A stretch of DNA of 50,116 nucleotides from Labilithrix sp. Its GTDB lineage: Bacteria; Myxococcota_A; Polyangia; Polyangiales; Polyangiaceae. Below, piece after piece: positions 35,630-43,903 of this stretch; within the stretch, counting starts at the first letter, position 1, and each line of letters begins with the position of its first letter. The notes under the pieces are model-generated. The model worked only from the letters and a program-made list of their open reading frames with translations, searched no databases and had not been told where the DNA came from. The position numbers and the translations under genes are program-made. The stretch lies in NCBI GenBank assembly GCA_019637175.1, contig JAHBWD010000066.1:1-50116 (forward strand). The letters are read 5' to 3'.

Positions 35630-36453
35630 GTCGCTTTGCGGAACTCGTCGAGCTGCGCCGCGATCGGGATGCCGCGCGCTTCGAGCGGATCGATCACCTG
35701 CGCTTGGAGCGACTTCTCGGCGAGCGCGAGGTAGTCGTCGGTCTTCATCCAACCGAGGACGTCGCCGTCGTGCTTCGGGGCCCTTCGGTTGCGCCGCGTG
35801 TGATCCCACTGCTTGTAGAGGAAGCGGATCGCCAGATCGGCCGACGCGCCGAGCTTCGCCTTGTCTTCCTCCGACAGCCGCGGGCCCGCCCAGTCGAGGA
35901 ACGTGAAGCCGAAGATGCCGTGAGCCGCTTCGTCTTTCACGATGCGCCCCATCACGGCGCGCGGCAGAGGGTGCGTCGAGACGTGCCAGGTCGCGCGCAG
36001 GAGCGGGATCGAGATCGCCTCGCCGACGCAGAAGAAGCGCACCGCGCACTCCGCCGCGCGCATGAGCGCGCTCGCGTGGGGATCCGGGTCGAGCACCATC
36101 GCCGAAGGATCGTGGATGATCTCGGTGCCGCCCCCGAGCTCCATCGCCATGCGCGCGCAGAGCTCGACGTGCACCATCTCGTCGAGCGGAAAGCGCGACG
36201 CCACGGCGACGAGATCCACCGGCGCGCGCGCTTCGATGAGCGCCCGCAAGGTGATCGCGCAGGCGACGCCGGTGCGATGCTCTTGATAGGCGGCGCCCGT
36301 CCACGCCGTCCGCGCGGCGATGAGATCGCTCTCTTCGGCGCCCGTGACCTTCATCGTGCCCCACGGCATCGCCTCGACCTCGGGGCGCAGCTTGCGAAAG
36401 CGTCGCTCGGTGGCGCCCCCGAGGATCTCCAGCTCGAACAGCTCGCCCGTCAT
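35626..36453 (-). CDS. ferritin-like diiron protein
   Basis: 275 aa from ATG 36453, supported by TACGCT 7 bases upstream and by avoiding overlap with the preceding gene. Four-helix ferritin-like pattern with the carboxylate/His set: Glu58, E92-MV-H95 (DEMVHVELCARM), Glu145 (VGEAIS) and E175-AA-H178 (KDEAAHGIFGF). The spacing suits a non-haem diiron oxidase or oxygenase of the AurF/rubrerythrin type. No signal peptide, so cytoplasmic. The substrate cannot be read from the sequence. Confidence 0.75.
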   Translation of the reverse strand: MTGELFELEILGGATERRFRKLRPEVEAMPWGTMKVTGAEESDLIAARTAWTGAAYQEHRTGVACAITLRALIEARAPVDLVAVASRFPLDEMVHVELCARMAMELGGGTEIIHDPSAMVLDPDPHASALMRAAECAVRFFCVGEAISIPLLRATWHVSTHPLPRAVMGRIVKDEAAHGIFGFTFLDWAGPRLSEEDKAKLGASADLAIRFLYKQWDHTRRNRRAPKHDGDVLGWMKTDDYLALAEKSLQAQVIDPLEARGIPIAAQLDEFRKAT

Positions 36454-36466
36454 GGCCGTGAGCGTA

Positions 36467-37246
36467 TCAGCCGCCGTCGCCGCCGGCACCGCCGTCGCCG
36501 AGCCCGATGCACTGCGCCCTCACGGGGCCCTCGAAGACGTACTTCGAGCTCACGCACGCCTGCTCGGCGTTGGCGATCTCGACGTCGCCGCAGATCGTGC
36601 CGACGTTGTCGAACGCCGCCTTGCACGCGCTCTTGTTCGCCACGCTGAGGCACTGCGCGAACCTGCTGCCGTTGTCTTCGCAGTCGATGCACGCCTCGAT
36701 ACGGCAGTCGTACCAGTTCTGGTAGGCCTTGCCGCACGCGGCGTTGCCGGTGGCCACCGCGATGCACCCGCCGACGTTGATCAGCGAGAGCATGCCCGCG
36801 TTGTTCTCGACGAGCGGCGGCCACGTCACGCCCTCGGGACCGAAGATGCAAGAGCGACAGACCTCGCTCGCGATCGAAGCTTTCCACGCGCTCGGATCGC
36901 CGTTGGGGTTCATGTCGATGTGGGAGACGAGCGCCGCGAGATCGCCTTCGGTGCACGAGCCCGGCGCGACGGCAGGCGGTCTCCACGGCAGGACGTCGGC
37001 GTCGATGGGCCTCGTCGACGGGCACTCGTCGGGCGGCGCGGGGAGGTTGCCCGACGTCGGAGGCGGCGTCGCCGTGGGCGCGGGCAGGTTGCCTGACGTC
37101 GGCGGGTAGTTGTTCTTCGGATCGTCCGACCCGTCGGTCTTACCTCCGCACGCGGTTCCGCCGACGTAGTTGATGGTCGCGACGCCGACGGCGGCGACGA
37201 GGAGCTTGCGGGGAAGGAAGGAGGCTTTTGCAGGAGTCGGCGGCAC
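36467..37246 (-). CDS. Cys-rich lipoprotein with PPTSGNLPAP repeats
   Basis: 259 aa from GTG 37246 with GAGG 6 bases upstream. The N-terminus contains RKLLVAAVGVATINYVGG and Cys33 as a possible lipid site. Two PPTSGNLPAP repeats follow (residues about 48-72). The rest has about 14 cysteines, including AWKASIASEVCRSC and NWYDCRIEACIDCED, suggesting a disulfide-rich helical domain. The end is Gly/Asp-rich (DGGAGGDGG). The signal segment and the repeat are shared with the gene at 37369-37581, so they belong to one family. Confidence 0.8.
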   Translation of the reverse strand: MPPTPAKASFLPRKLLVAAVGVATINYVGGTACGGKTDGSDDPKNNYPPTSGNLPAPTATPPPTSGNLPAPPDECPSTRPIDADVLPWRPPAVAPGSCTEGDLAALVSHIDMNPNGDPSAWKASIASEVCRSCIFGPEGVTWPPLVENNAGMLSLINVGGCIAVATGNAACGKAYQNWYDCRIEACIDCEDNGSRFAQCLSVANKSACKAAFDNVGTICGDVEIANAEQACVSSKYVFEGPVRAQCIGLGDGGAGGDGG

Positions 37247-37490
37247 ACGTCACCTCGGCGTGTGGCTAGCAAGCTGCGATCCACTGCGGCGCGCCTGAAA
37301 TCACGCGCGAAATCACGCCGTGCCCGGTTGAGCCACCCGGGGCGACCCGGACAGCCCGGTCATGCTCGTCAGTCTTTCGAAGCGCCTGCGTCGACGATCA
37401 CGGGCGCGGGCAGGTTGCCCGACGTCGGCGGGACCTCCGCGGCGTCCGGCGGTCGCGGCGCCGGGAGGTTGCCCGAAGTCGGCGGAGGTT
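37039..37490 (-). repeat. four copies of the PPTSGNLPAP-encoding repeat
   Basis: The DNA unit, centred on GGTTGCCCGACGTCGG on the plus strand, occurs near 37039-37063, 37081-37105, 37407-37431 and 37461-37485. The first two lie in one lipoprotein gene and the last two in the next. Wobble positions vary a little (GCCTGACG, GCCCGAAG) while the peptide is kept, pointing to selection on the protein. Confidence 0.8.
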
Positions 37491-37581
37491 TGTTCTCGCA
37501 CGCGACGACGTAGTTGAGGGTCGCGACGCCGATCGCCGCGACGAGGAGCTTCCTCGAGGTCCGTACGCTCTTCGGGCTCAT
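37369..37581 (-). CDS. 70-aa lipoprotein built on PPTSGNLPAP repeats
   Basis: 70 aa. The N-terminus RKLLVAAIGVATLNYVVAC (Cys28) closely matches the 37246 lipoprotein. The mature part is little more than two PPTSGNLPAP repeats separated by RPPDAAEV and ending VIVDAGASKD. TAAGCT, overlapping the stop of the upstream malG-like gene, lies 6 bases before ATG 37581. Too small for an enzyme; perhaps a surface linker or bait peptide. Confidence 0.75.
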   Translation of the reverse strand: MSPKSVRTSRKLLVAAIGVATLNYVVACENKPPPTSGNLPAPRPPDAAEVPPTSGNLPAPVIVDAGASKD

Positions 37582-37590
37582 CCCGCGAGC

Positions 37591-38460
37591 TTATCCCTTC
37601 ACGCCGCCCGAAGTCAGCCCGCTCACGAGCTGCCGCTGCGCGACGTAGAAGAACGCCATGACGGGCACGCTCACGAGGATCGCGCCGGCGGCGAACGCTC
37701 CCCACTGCGCGTCGTACTCGCCGACGTAGCTCTGGAGAACGACGGGGAGCGTGAACGCGCTCTCTCTTCCGAGGAGCGTCGCCGCGAGGATGAACTCGTT
37801 CCACGCGCTCATGAACGCGTAGAGCGACGTCACGGCGATCGCCGGTCGCGCCGCGGGTAGCGCGACTTTGAGGAAGGCTTGCGTGCGCGTCGCGCCGTCG
37901 ACCATCGCGGCCTCCTCGAGATCCACGGGGATGGCCATGAACGCGCCGCGAAGCTGGAAGATCGCGAAGGGCACCGCGGTGGCGGCGTACACGAGGACGA
38001 GGCCGCTCCGCGTGTCGAGCAGTCCGAGTGTGTCGAGGATCAAGTAGAGCGGCACTGCGCTCGCGACGGCGGGGAACATCTGCGTCATGAGGAGCGCGCG
38101 GACGCCGGTGCGCTTGCCGACGAACTCGTGGCGGGCGAGCGCGTACGCGGTCGGCGTCGCGATCGCCACCGCGACGCCCGCGGTCGCGAGCGAGACGACG
38201 ACGGAGTTGACGACCTGCCGCGCGAAGAGCCACGCGCGCTCGCCGTCGCCGTAGCCGATGACGAGCCGGAAGTTGTCGAGGCTCACCTCGCGAGGGATCG
38301 GCAGCGCGCGAAGCTCCGGCGTGCTCTTCGAAGAGAGCGCGAGCGAGATCACCCAGAGCACCGGATAGAGCGCGTAGATCACCGCGGCCACGAGCAGGGC
38401 GTTGACGAGGGCGCGCTCGCCGAAGCCCGCGCGGTCGCGCGTGGAGAGGTCGGCGCTCAT
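37591..38460 (-). CDS. ABC sugar transporter permease, MalG-like
   Basis: 289 aa with six predicted membrane helices. The cytoplasmic coupling loop EEAAMVDGATRTQAFLKVAL matches the MalG EAA motif. Together with the fused MalE-MalF protein and the MalK-like ATPase it makes a type-I carbohydrate importer in the inner membrane. Its ATG overlaps the upstream TGA (ATGA, 38457-38460), so the three genes form one coupled operon, read 41851 to 37591. Confidence 0.93.
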   Translation of the reverse strand: MSADLSTRDRAGFGERALVNALLVAAVIYALYPVLWVISLALSSKSTPELRALPIPREVSLDNFRLVIGYGDGERAWLFARQVVNSVVVSLATAGVAVAIATPTAYALARHEFVGKRTGVRALLMTQMFPAVASAVPLYLILDTLGLLDTRSGLVLVYAATAVPFAIFQLRGAFMAIPVDLEEAAMVDGATRTQAFLKVALPAARPAIAVTSLYAFMSAWNEFILAATLLGRESAFTLPVVLQSYVGEYDAQWGAFAAGAILVSVPVMAFFYVAQRQLVSGLTSGGVKG

Positions 38461-40658
38461 CGCGCTTCTCCCTTCTCGCCGCCGATCTTCCCGAGCGCGC
38501 GTGTCATGAGCGCGAGCAGGCCGAAGATGATGACGGCGTACGCGGCGGCGTATCCGAGCTGCGCGTTGCGCGCGAACGCCCAGCGGTACGCCTCGCTGAC
38601 GAGGATGTCGGTGCGCCCGTCGGGCTCGCCCCCGGAGACGAGGTACACGACGTTGAACTGGTTGAAGGTCCAGATCGTCCCGAGCACGACGGCGGGCAGG
38701 AGCGTCGGCTTGAGCAGCGGCAGCGTGACGAGGCGGAACGCCTGCCATCGCGTCGCTCCGTCGACCTCGGCGGCCTCGATGACGTCTCTCGGGATCGAGG
38801 TGAGCGCCCCCATCACCACGACCATCATGAACGGGAAGCCGAGCCAGACGTTGGTGGCGACGTTCGCCGCGAACGCGGTGGAGAACTGCGCGAACCACGA
38901 CACCGGCTCGGCGCCGACCGCGGAGAGGATCGCGTTCACCGCGCCGAACTGACGGTGGAACATGCCCTTCCAGGCGAGCGCGGTCACGTACGAGGGCACC
39001 GCCCAGGGGACGATCAGGAGAACCCTGTAGATCGCACGCAACCGAACGAAGGGCCGCGCGAGCGCGACCCCGAGGACGAGCCCGATGCCGACGTGGAGCG
39101 TGATGTTGAGGAGCGTCCAGGCCGCGGTGACGAGCAGCGTGAGGTAGAACGAGCCGAACGAGAGCCACTCGGAGAGCGGCTTGCCCCGCGCCGTCAGGAT
39201 GTCGACGTAGTTCGCGAGGCCGACGAACTGCTGCGTCTCGCGCGCGCCGGCGAAGAACGACGTCGTCGCGCCGGCGAGCAGCGGGAACACGACGAGCACG
39301 AGGATCGTGATCGCCGAGTGCACGACGTACTTGTACGCGGGCATCGACGCCTTGAGCTCGCGGCGGAAGCCGGGCTCGCGCGTCCTTCGCACGGCGTAGA
39401 ACGCGAGCACGAGCAGCACCGCTCCCGCCACGGCGACGAGCGGCGCGGGCGAAGGCGATGGCGGCGGCGGCCGCATGACGTCGACGTAGCGCGCGCGCGC
39501 TTCCTCGAGCGCGTTCTTCGCCGACGTCTCTCCGCGGATGATCTTTCGGAGCGCCTGCTCCGCGGGGACCCACGTCGCGCGCATCGCGAGCGACGTGGGC
39601 ATCGGCACAGCGTCCTTCGTCGCGTCGTGGAACGCGTCGAGCGTGGAGGGCGGTCGATCGGCCGACCACGCGCTCGTCGTCGCGACGATCTGCTTGCCGA
39701 CGTCGCGCCGGATCGCCGCCGACCGATCGCCGCCGAGGAAGCGCGCGAGCTCACGCGCCTCCGTTCGCTTCGCGCCTTGGGGCGTGAGGAAAGCGCCGTC
39801 GACGGTGAGGAACGGGCGCATCTTCCCCGCGCCTTCGACCGACGGCAGCGGCACGACCGCGTAGGAAACGTCGCGCGGCAGCTCGCCCGCGAGCCACGGC
39901 CCGCTGATCACCGCCGCGGCCTTGCCCGAGGCGAAGAGCTGCTTGACGAGATCGCCGCTCGCCTCCGCGGGAACCGCGCCCGAAGCGATGAGCTCCTTCG
40001 CTTTGTCGGCCGCGCGCTCCGCTTCGGGCCCGACCATCGCGAACGTCTCTCGCTCGGGAGAGAAGAGCTGCCCACCGAACGCGTGGAGCAGCGGCACGTG
40101 GATGTAAGCGCTCTGCGTCTCGTACGCGATCGGCCAGGCGCCGCCGGGCAGCGTTCCCTTCTTGCGCGTGAGCGCGTCGAGCGTGGCCGGAGGCTCGGGG
40201 AGGAGCTTCGGGTTGTAGTAGAGCGCGACGCACTTGCTCGCGAGCGGAACCGCGTAGCGCGTCTCGTGATCGGTGATCGCGAGCGTCGCTTCGCGCTCGT
40301 AGCGCGCGAGATCTTCGTCGGGGAACGCATCGCCCGCGGGCGCGACGAGGTGATTCGACAGGTAGCTCCCGAGCCGCTCGTGCGGGCTCACGAAGACGTC
40401 GGGCCCGTTGCCGCGCGGGATCGCCGCCTCGAGCTTCGCGGCGTAAGCGTCGTACGGCACCGCGAGGAGCGTGACCTTGACCCCGCGCTCGGCCTCGAAC
40501 GCCGCGGCGACCGCCTCGAACGCCTTCTGCTCGTCGCCTCGCGCGGGATGCCACACGACGATCCCGCGCTCCGGCTCCGCGCAGCCGAGCGACGCGCCGC
40601 CGAGGAGCACGACGAGCAACGCCGCGAGCAGCCGGACGAGACGATGCATCATGCGCAT
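38457..40658 (-). CDS. fused sugar-binding lipoprotein and MalF-like permease
   Basis: 733 aa, about the sum of a MalE and a MalF. Residues 1-26 form a lipoprotein signal (lipobox SLGC, Cys26). Residues about 30-395 are an extracellular solute-binding domain (GIVVWHPARGDEQKAFEAV; VTLLAVPYDAYAAKLEAAIP; FASGKAAAVISGPWLAGEL). A Pro/Ser linker and a membrane helix near 405-425 lead into a permease with EAAEVDGATRWQAFRLVTLP, the EAA coupling loop. The binding domain is thus tethered beside the channel instead of being free. The linking frame is continuous. A TGATG overlap couples it to the ATPase gene. Confidence 0.93.
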   Translation of the reverse strand: MRMMHRLVRLLAALLVVLLGGASLGCAEPERGIVVWHPARGDEQKAFEAVAAAFEAERGVKVTLLAVPYDAYAAKLEAAIPRGNGPDVFVSPHERLGSYLSNHLVAPAGDAFPDEDLARYEREATLAITDHETRYAVPLASKCVALYYNPKLLPEPPATLDALTRKKGTLPGGAWPIAYETQSAYIHVPLLHAFGGQLFSPERETFAMVGPEAERAADKAKELIASGAVPAEASGDLVKQLFASGKAAAVISGPWLAGELPRDVSYAVVPLPSVEGAGKMRPFLTVDGAFLTPQGAKRTEARELARFLGGDRSAAIRRDVGKQIVATTSAWSADRPPSTLDAFHDATKDAVPMPTSLAMRATWVPAEQALRKIIRGETSAKNALEEARARYVDVMRPPPPSPSPAPLVAVAGAVLLVLAFYAVRRTREPGFRRELKASMPAYKYVVHSAITILVLVVFPLLAGATTSFFAGARETQQFVGLANYVDILTARGKPLSEWLSFGSFYLTLLVTAAWTLLNITLHVGIGLVLGVALARPFVRLRAIYRVLLIVPWAVPSYVTALAWKGMFHRQFGAVNAILSAVGAEPVSWFAQFSTAFAANVATNVWLGFPFMMVVVMGALTSIPRDVIEAAEVDGATRWQAFRLVTLPLLKPTLLPAVVLGTIWTFNQFNVVYLVSGGEPDGRTDILVSEAYRWAFARNAQLGYAAAYAVIIFGLLALMTRALGKIGGEKGEAR

Positions 40659-41851
40659 CAGCGAGCGATGGTCACGCCCGTCGCGGGATCGAAGAGGTGG
40701 ACGCGGCTCGCGGGGATCGCGAGGGGAATGACGCTCCCGGGGCGGACGCCGCGCGCGTCGTCGGCGTCGAGGCGCGCGACGACGGAGGGGCCGCTCGCGC
40801 GGAGCCAGCCGTGGGCGAACGCCTCCGAGCCGAGCGCCTCGACGATCTCGACCTTGAGCTCGGCGACGGTGGGCGCGCCGTTCTTGGCGAGGCCGAGATC
40901 GTGAGGGCGGATCCCGATCGTCACGCTCCGCCCTTCTTCGAGCGCGGCGCCGAAGCGCTCGTCGTCGACCGCGGCGCGCACGCCGCCGCCTTCCGCGTAG
41001 AACGAGCCCGCTTCCTTGACGATCGCGCCGTCGAGCATCGTCATCTTCGGAGAGCCGAGGAAGGTCGCGACGAACTTCGTGCGCGGGCGCTCGTAGATCT
41101 CGAGCGGCGGGCCCTTCTGCTCGACGAGGCCGCCGTTCAGGACCCAGAGCGTGTCGGCGAGCGTCATCGCCTCGACTTGATCGTGCGTGACGTAGAGGGT
41201 CGTCGCCTTCAACCGATCGTGGAGGCGGCGGATCTCGACGCGCACCTCCGCGCGGAGCGCGGCGTCGAGGTTCGAGAGCGGCTCGTCGAAGAGGAAGATG
41301 GTCGGGCGCCGCACGATCGCGCGGCCCATCGCGACGCGCTGGCGCTGCCCGCCGGAGAGCTGCTTGGGGAGACGATCGAGGAGCTTCTCGAGGCCGAGCA
41401 TCGCGCTCGCGTCTTGCAGCCGCGCGTCGATCTCGGCGCGCGGCGTTCCCCGGAGCTCGAGGCCGAACTTCAGGTTGTCGCGGACGCTGAGGTGCGGGTA
41501 GAGCGCGTAGCTCTGGAACACCATCGCGACGTCACGATCGCGCGGGGCGAGGCGCGTGACGTCGCGATCGGCGAGCGTGATCGTTCCTTCGTCGGCCTCT
41601 TCGAGGCCGGCGACGAGGCGAAGGAGCGTCGATTTTCCGCAGCCGCTCGGGCCGACGAGGACGGCGAAGCTGCCCTCGGGGATCTCGAGATCGACGCCGC
41701 GAAGGATCGGCGTCGTGCCGAACGTCTTCTTGATGCCGCGCGCCGCACAGCGAACGCGCGCGGGGGCCTCCGCCGTGGGCAGCGGCGTGTCGGAGGCCTT
41801 GGCGTCGGGCGTGGAGCCGCGTCGCGTTTGTTGAGGGAGCGCTTCGGACAT
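40658..41851 (-). CDS. ABC transporter ATPase, MalK/UgpC-like
   Basis: 397 aa from ATG 41851; TAGAAT lies 11 bases upstream. Walker A VGPSGCGKST, Q-loop MVFQSYALYP, signature LSGGQRQRVAMGRAI, Walker B IFLFDEPLSNLDA and switch His YVTHDQVEAMT are all present. The C-terminal 140 residues form the TOBE/OB regulatory domain (TIGIRPHDLGLA). An extra 35-residue polar N-terminus precedes the fold. It powers the importer encoded by the two downstream genes; substrate probably an oligosaccharide or glycerol-phosphate-type sugar. First gene of the operon. Confidence 0.95.
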   Translation of the reverse strand: MSEALPQQTRRGSTPDAKASDTPLPTAEAPARVRCAARGIKKTFGTTPILRGVDLEIPEGSFAVLVGPSGCGKSTLLRLVAGLEEADEGTITLADRDVTRLAPRDRDVAMVFQSYALYPHLSVRDNLKFGLELRGTPRAEIDARLQDASAMLGLEKLLDRLPKQLSGGQRQRVAMGRAIVRRPTIFLFDEPLSNLDAALRAEVRVEIRRLHDRLKATTLYVTHDQVEAMTLADTLWVLNGGLVEQKGPPLEIYERPRTKFVATFLGSPKMTMLDGAIVKEAGSFYAEGGGVRAAVDDERFGAALEEGRSVTIGIRPHDLGLAKNGAPTVAELKVEIVEALGSEAFAHGWLRASGPSVVARLDADDARGVRPGSVIPLAIPASRVHLFDPATGVTIAR

Positions 41852-41978
41852 CGCGTCGTCGCATTCTAGCGGGCACCGGGGCCCGCCTTCGCGTTCACCC
41901 ACTGCCCGTAACTCATTTTAGAGTGACGTTCGAGCGCTTTTCCTCGCCTGGCGGCGGGTATGTGCGACCCTGGAAGCT

Positions 41979-43421
41979 GTGCAGTGGCGACGGGGGGGCT
42001 TCCTGGGCGTCGTGGGGGCTGCGGCGGTCGCGGCGATCGCCTGCGGATCCGCGGGAGAATCGCCCGCCGAAGGCGATCCGGACGGGTCGACCGAGCCGGG
42101 CGACGCCGGCGGGCCGGGGCCCGGGGCCGACGGAGGCCGCGAAGGGGCGATCGGCCCCGAGGCGTCCGTCGACGCGTCCGTCGAGGCGTCCGTCGACGCG
42201 TCCGCGGAGGCCTCGGCCGACGCCGGCCTGACCTGCACCCGCGAGCTCGAAGCGCGACCGGCGCCGGCCTCGCTCTTCGACGTCTTCAAGACGGATCTGA
42301 TGGGGCTCGTCGGTGCGGCGCGCGCCGCGCGCGTCGACAAGCTCGTCGCCGACGTCGCCGCGCAGGGAGGCACGCCGCTCGAGAACCCGACGACCGGCCG
42401 CGTGGTGTTCCTCGTGCGCGGCGCGCCGCCGGAAGGAACGTGGTCCGTGACGACGTCGCTCGTCGCGTTCGACCCGGCGATGGCGACGCCGCTCGCGCAG
42501 GTGAGCGACACCGATCTGTACGCCGCGGACGTGACGATCGCGCGGGGCGCGAGCTTCGAATACAAGCTCCTCTCCGGCGCGACGTTCCTCGAGGATCGCG
42601 CGGCGAAGAACCTCGTCTGGGACGGCATCGATCGCGGCACCGTCGGCGAGCTCAACGCGATCGGCCACGCGATGGACTGGCCGATGACGAAGGGGCGCCT
42701 CCGCGCGCACGGCAAGGTCCACGCGACGATGCTCGGCAACGATCGCGACGTGTATGCGTACCTCCCTCCGAAGTACGACGACGGCACGTGCGCGAAGCTG
42801 CCGACGGTGATCTTTCACGACGGCAACGAGTCGCTCACGCGCGGCGACTACGCGGCGAAGGCCGACGCGCTCTACGCCGCGCGGCCGGATCTGTCCGCCG
42901 TGCTCTTCTTCGTCGCGCTGCCGAGCCAAGACGTTCGGCTCGACGAGTATTCGTTCGGCTTCGGCGGATCGAAGGGGCTCGGCTACGTCGACTTTCTCAC
43001 CACCGATCTCCCGCCGAGCCTCGCGGCGGCGGGCTACCGCACGTGCAGCAAGCGCGAGGCGCGCGGCATCGCGGGCGCATCGCTCGGCGGCCTCATCTCG
43101 ACGTTCGCCGCGTTCGAGAAGCCGAACGCGTGGGGCTGGGTCGGTTCGCAGAGCGCGTCGTACTTCTGGAACGGCAGCGCGATGATCACGCGCGTACAGA
43201 ACACGACCCCGAAGATCGACGTCCGCTTCTACCTCGACTCGGGAGACGCGGCCGCCGACAACGTCACGTACGTGAGCCAGATGGCCGCCGCGATGACGAC
43301 CAAGGGCTACGACCACGTGCGCGTCACCGCCGCCGGCGCGCTCCACGAGTGGCCCGACTTCGGGATGCGCGTCGGCGGCATGCTCACGCACTTCCGCGAC
43401 GGCCGTGCCGACTGCGACTGA
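41979..43421 (+). CDS. secreted esterase lipoprotein (enterochelin-esterase-like)
   Basis: 480 aa from GTG 41979. Lipobox AIAC (Cys22), then a Gly/Asp-rich linker with a VDASVEASVDASAEASADAG run. Residues about 110-225 resemble an N-terminal immunoglobulin-like domain (GRVVFLVRGAPPEGTWSV). The alpha/beta-hydrolase esterase domain follows: KLPTVIFHDGNE, the nucleophile motif GASLGG (Ser368), and ALHEWPDFG with the likely catalytic His. Related enzymes cleave siderophore, feruloyl or other surface esters. Divergent from the sugar importer operon across 127 bases; a shared polysaccharide substrate is possible but unproven. Confidence 0.88.
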   Translation: MQWRRGGFLGVVGAAAVAAIACGSAGESPAEGDPDGSTEPGDAGGPGPGADGGREGAIGPEASVDASVEASVDASAEASADAGLTCTRELEARPAPASLFDVFKTDLMGLVGAARAARVDKLVADVAAQGGTPLENPTTGRVVFLVRGAPPEGTWSVTTSLVAFDPAMATPLAQVSDTDLYAADVTIARGASFEYKLLSGATFLEDRAAKNLVWDGIDRGTVGELNAIGHAMDWPMTKGRLRAHGKVHATMLGNDRDVYAYLPPKYDDGTCAKLPTVIFHDGNESLTRGDYAAKADALYAARPDLSAVLFFVALPSQDVRLDEYSFGFGGSKGLGYVDFLTTDLPPSLAAAGYRTCSKREARGIAGASLGGLISTFAAFEKPNAWGWVGSQSASYFWNGSAMITRVQNTTPKIDVRFYLDSGDAAADNVTYVSQMAAAMTTKGYDHVRVTAAGALHEWPDFGMRVGGMLTHFRDGRADCD

Positions 43422-43491
43422 AGCAGAGCGCGCTCCGTCCTCGTTGCCCGCATGGACTCGGGCGGTTACGGTGCTCGTTGCTCATTTCGAG

Positions 43492-43532
43492 CCCTGACGA
43501 GGCCGACCCGTACCAGGAAGGAACGACGGGCC
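43492..43532 (+). ncRNA. guanidine-III (ykkC-III) riboswitch
   Basis: A 41-base element upstream of the Gdx exporter. It has CCTG (43493-43496) pairing with CAGG (43514-43517), and CCCGT (43507-43511) pairing with ACGGG (43526-43530). The pairs cross, giving an H-type pseudoknot. Conserved ACGAGG (43497-43502), CGTACC and GGAACGACGG segments match my recollection of the guanidine-III consensus. The 3' strand ends 4 bases before the Shine-Dalgarno GGAGG (43535-43539), so folding with guanidine should change ribosome access. Confidence 0.88.
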
Positions 43533-43546
43533 GTGGAGGTATTCCC

Positions 43547-43867
43547 ATGGCCTGGTTCGTTCTGATCGTTGCCGGTCTTCTCGAGGTCGTCTGGGCGCTC
43601 GGTCTCAAGTACACGGATGGCTTCACGCGTCCGCTCCCGAGCGTCATCACCGGTACCGCCATCGCGGGGAGCATGCTCCTGCTTGCACGCGCGGCGCGCA
43701 CGCTTCCGATGGGAACTGCGTACGCGGTCTGGGTAGGGATCGGCGCGGTCGGCGCCGCCGTCGGCGGTGTCGTCATCTTCGATGAGGCGATGCCCCCGTT
43801 GCGCGCCGTCTTCGTCGCGCTTCTCGTAGTCTCGCTCATCGGGCTGAAACTGACGTCCACCGCGTAG
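43547..43867 (+). CDS. gdx: guanidinium exporter, SMR family
   Basis: 106 aa with four membrane helices, the standard size. Formerly called SugE. MAWFVLIVAGLLEVVWALGL with Glu13 and W-x-LGLKYTDGF are the Gdx signature, distinct from EmrE-type drug exporters. It exchanges guanidinium for protons across the inner membrane as an antiparallel dimer. GGAGG lies 7 bases before ATG 43547. The guanidine-III riboswitch directly upstream gives independent support for the substrate. Monocistronic. Confidence 0.96.
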   Translation: MAWFVLIVAGLLEVVWALGLKYTDGFTRPLPSVITGTAIAGSMLLLARAARTLPMGTAYAVWVGIGAVGAAVGGVVIFDEAMPPLRAVFVALLVVSLIGLKLTSTA

Positions 43868-43903
43868 CTGCGGTGGAGTCGCTCACCGCGCTCGTGACCG
43901 CCG

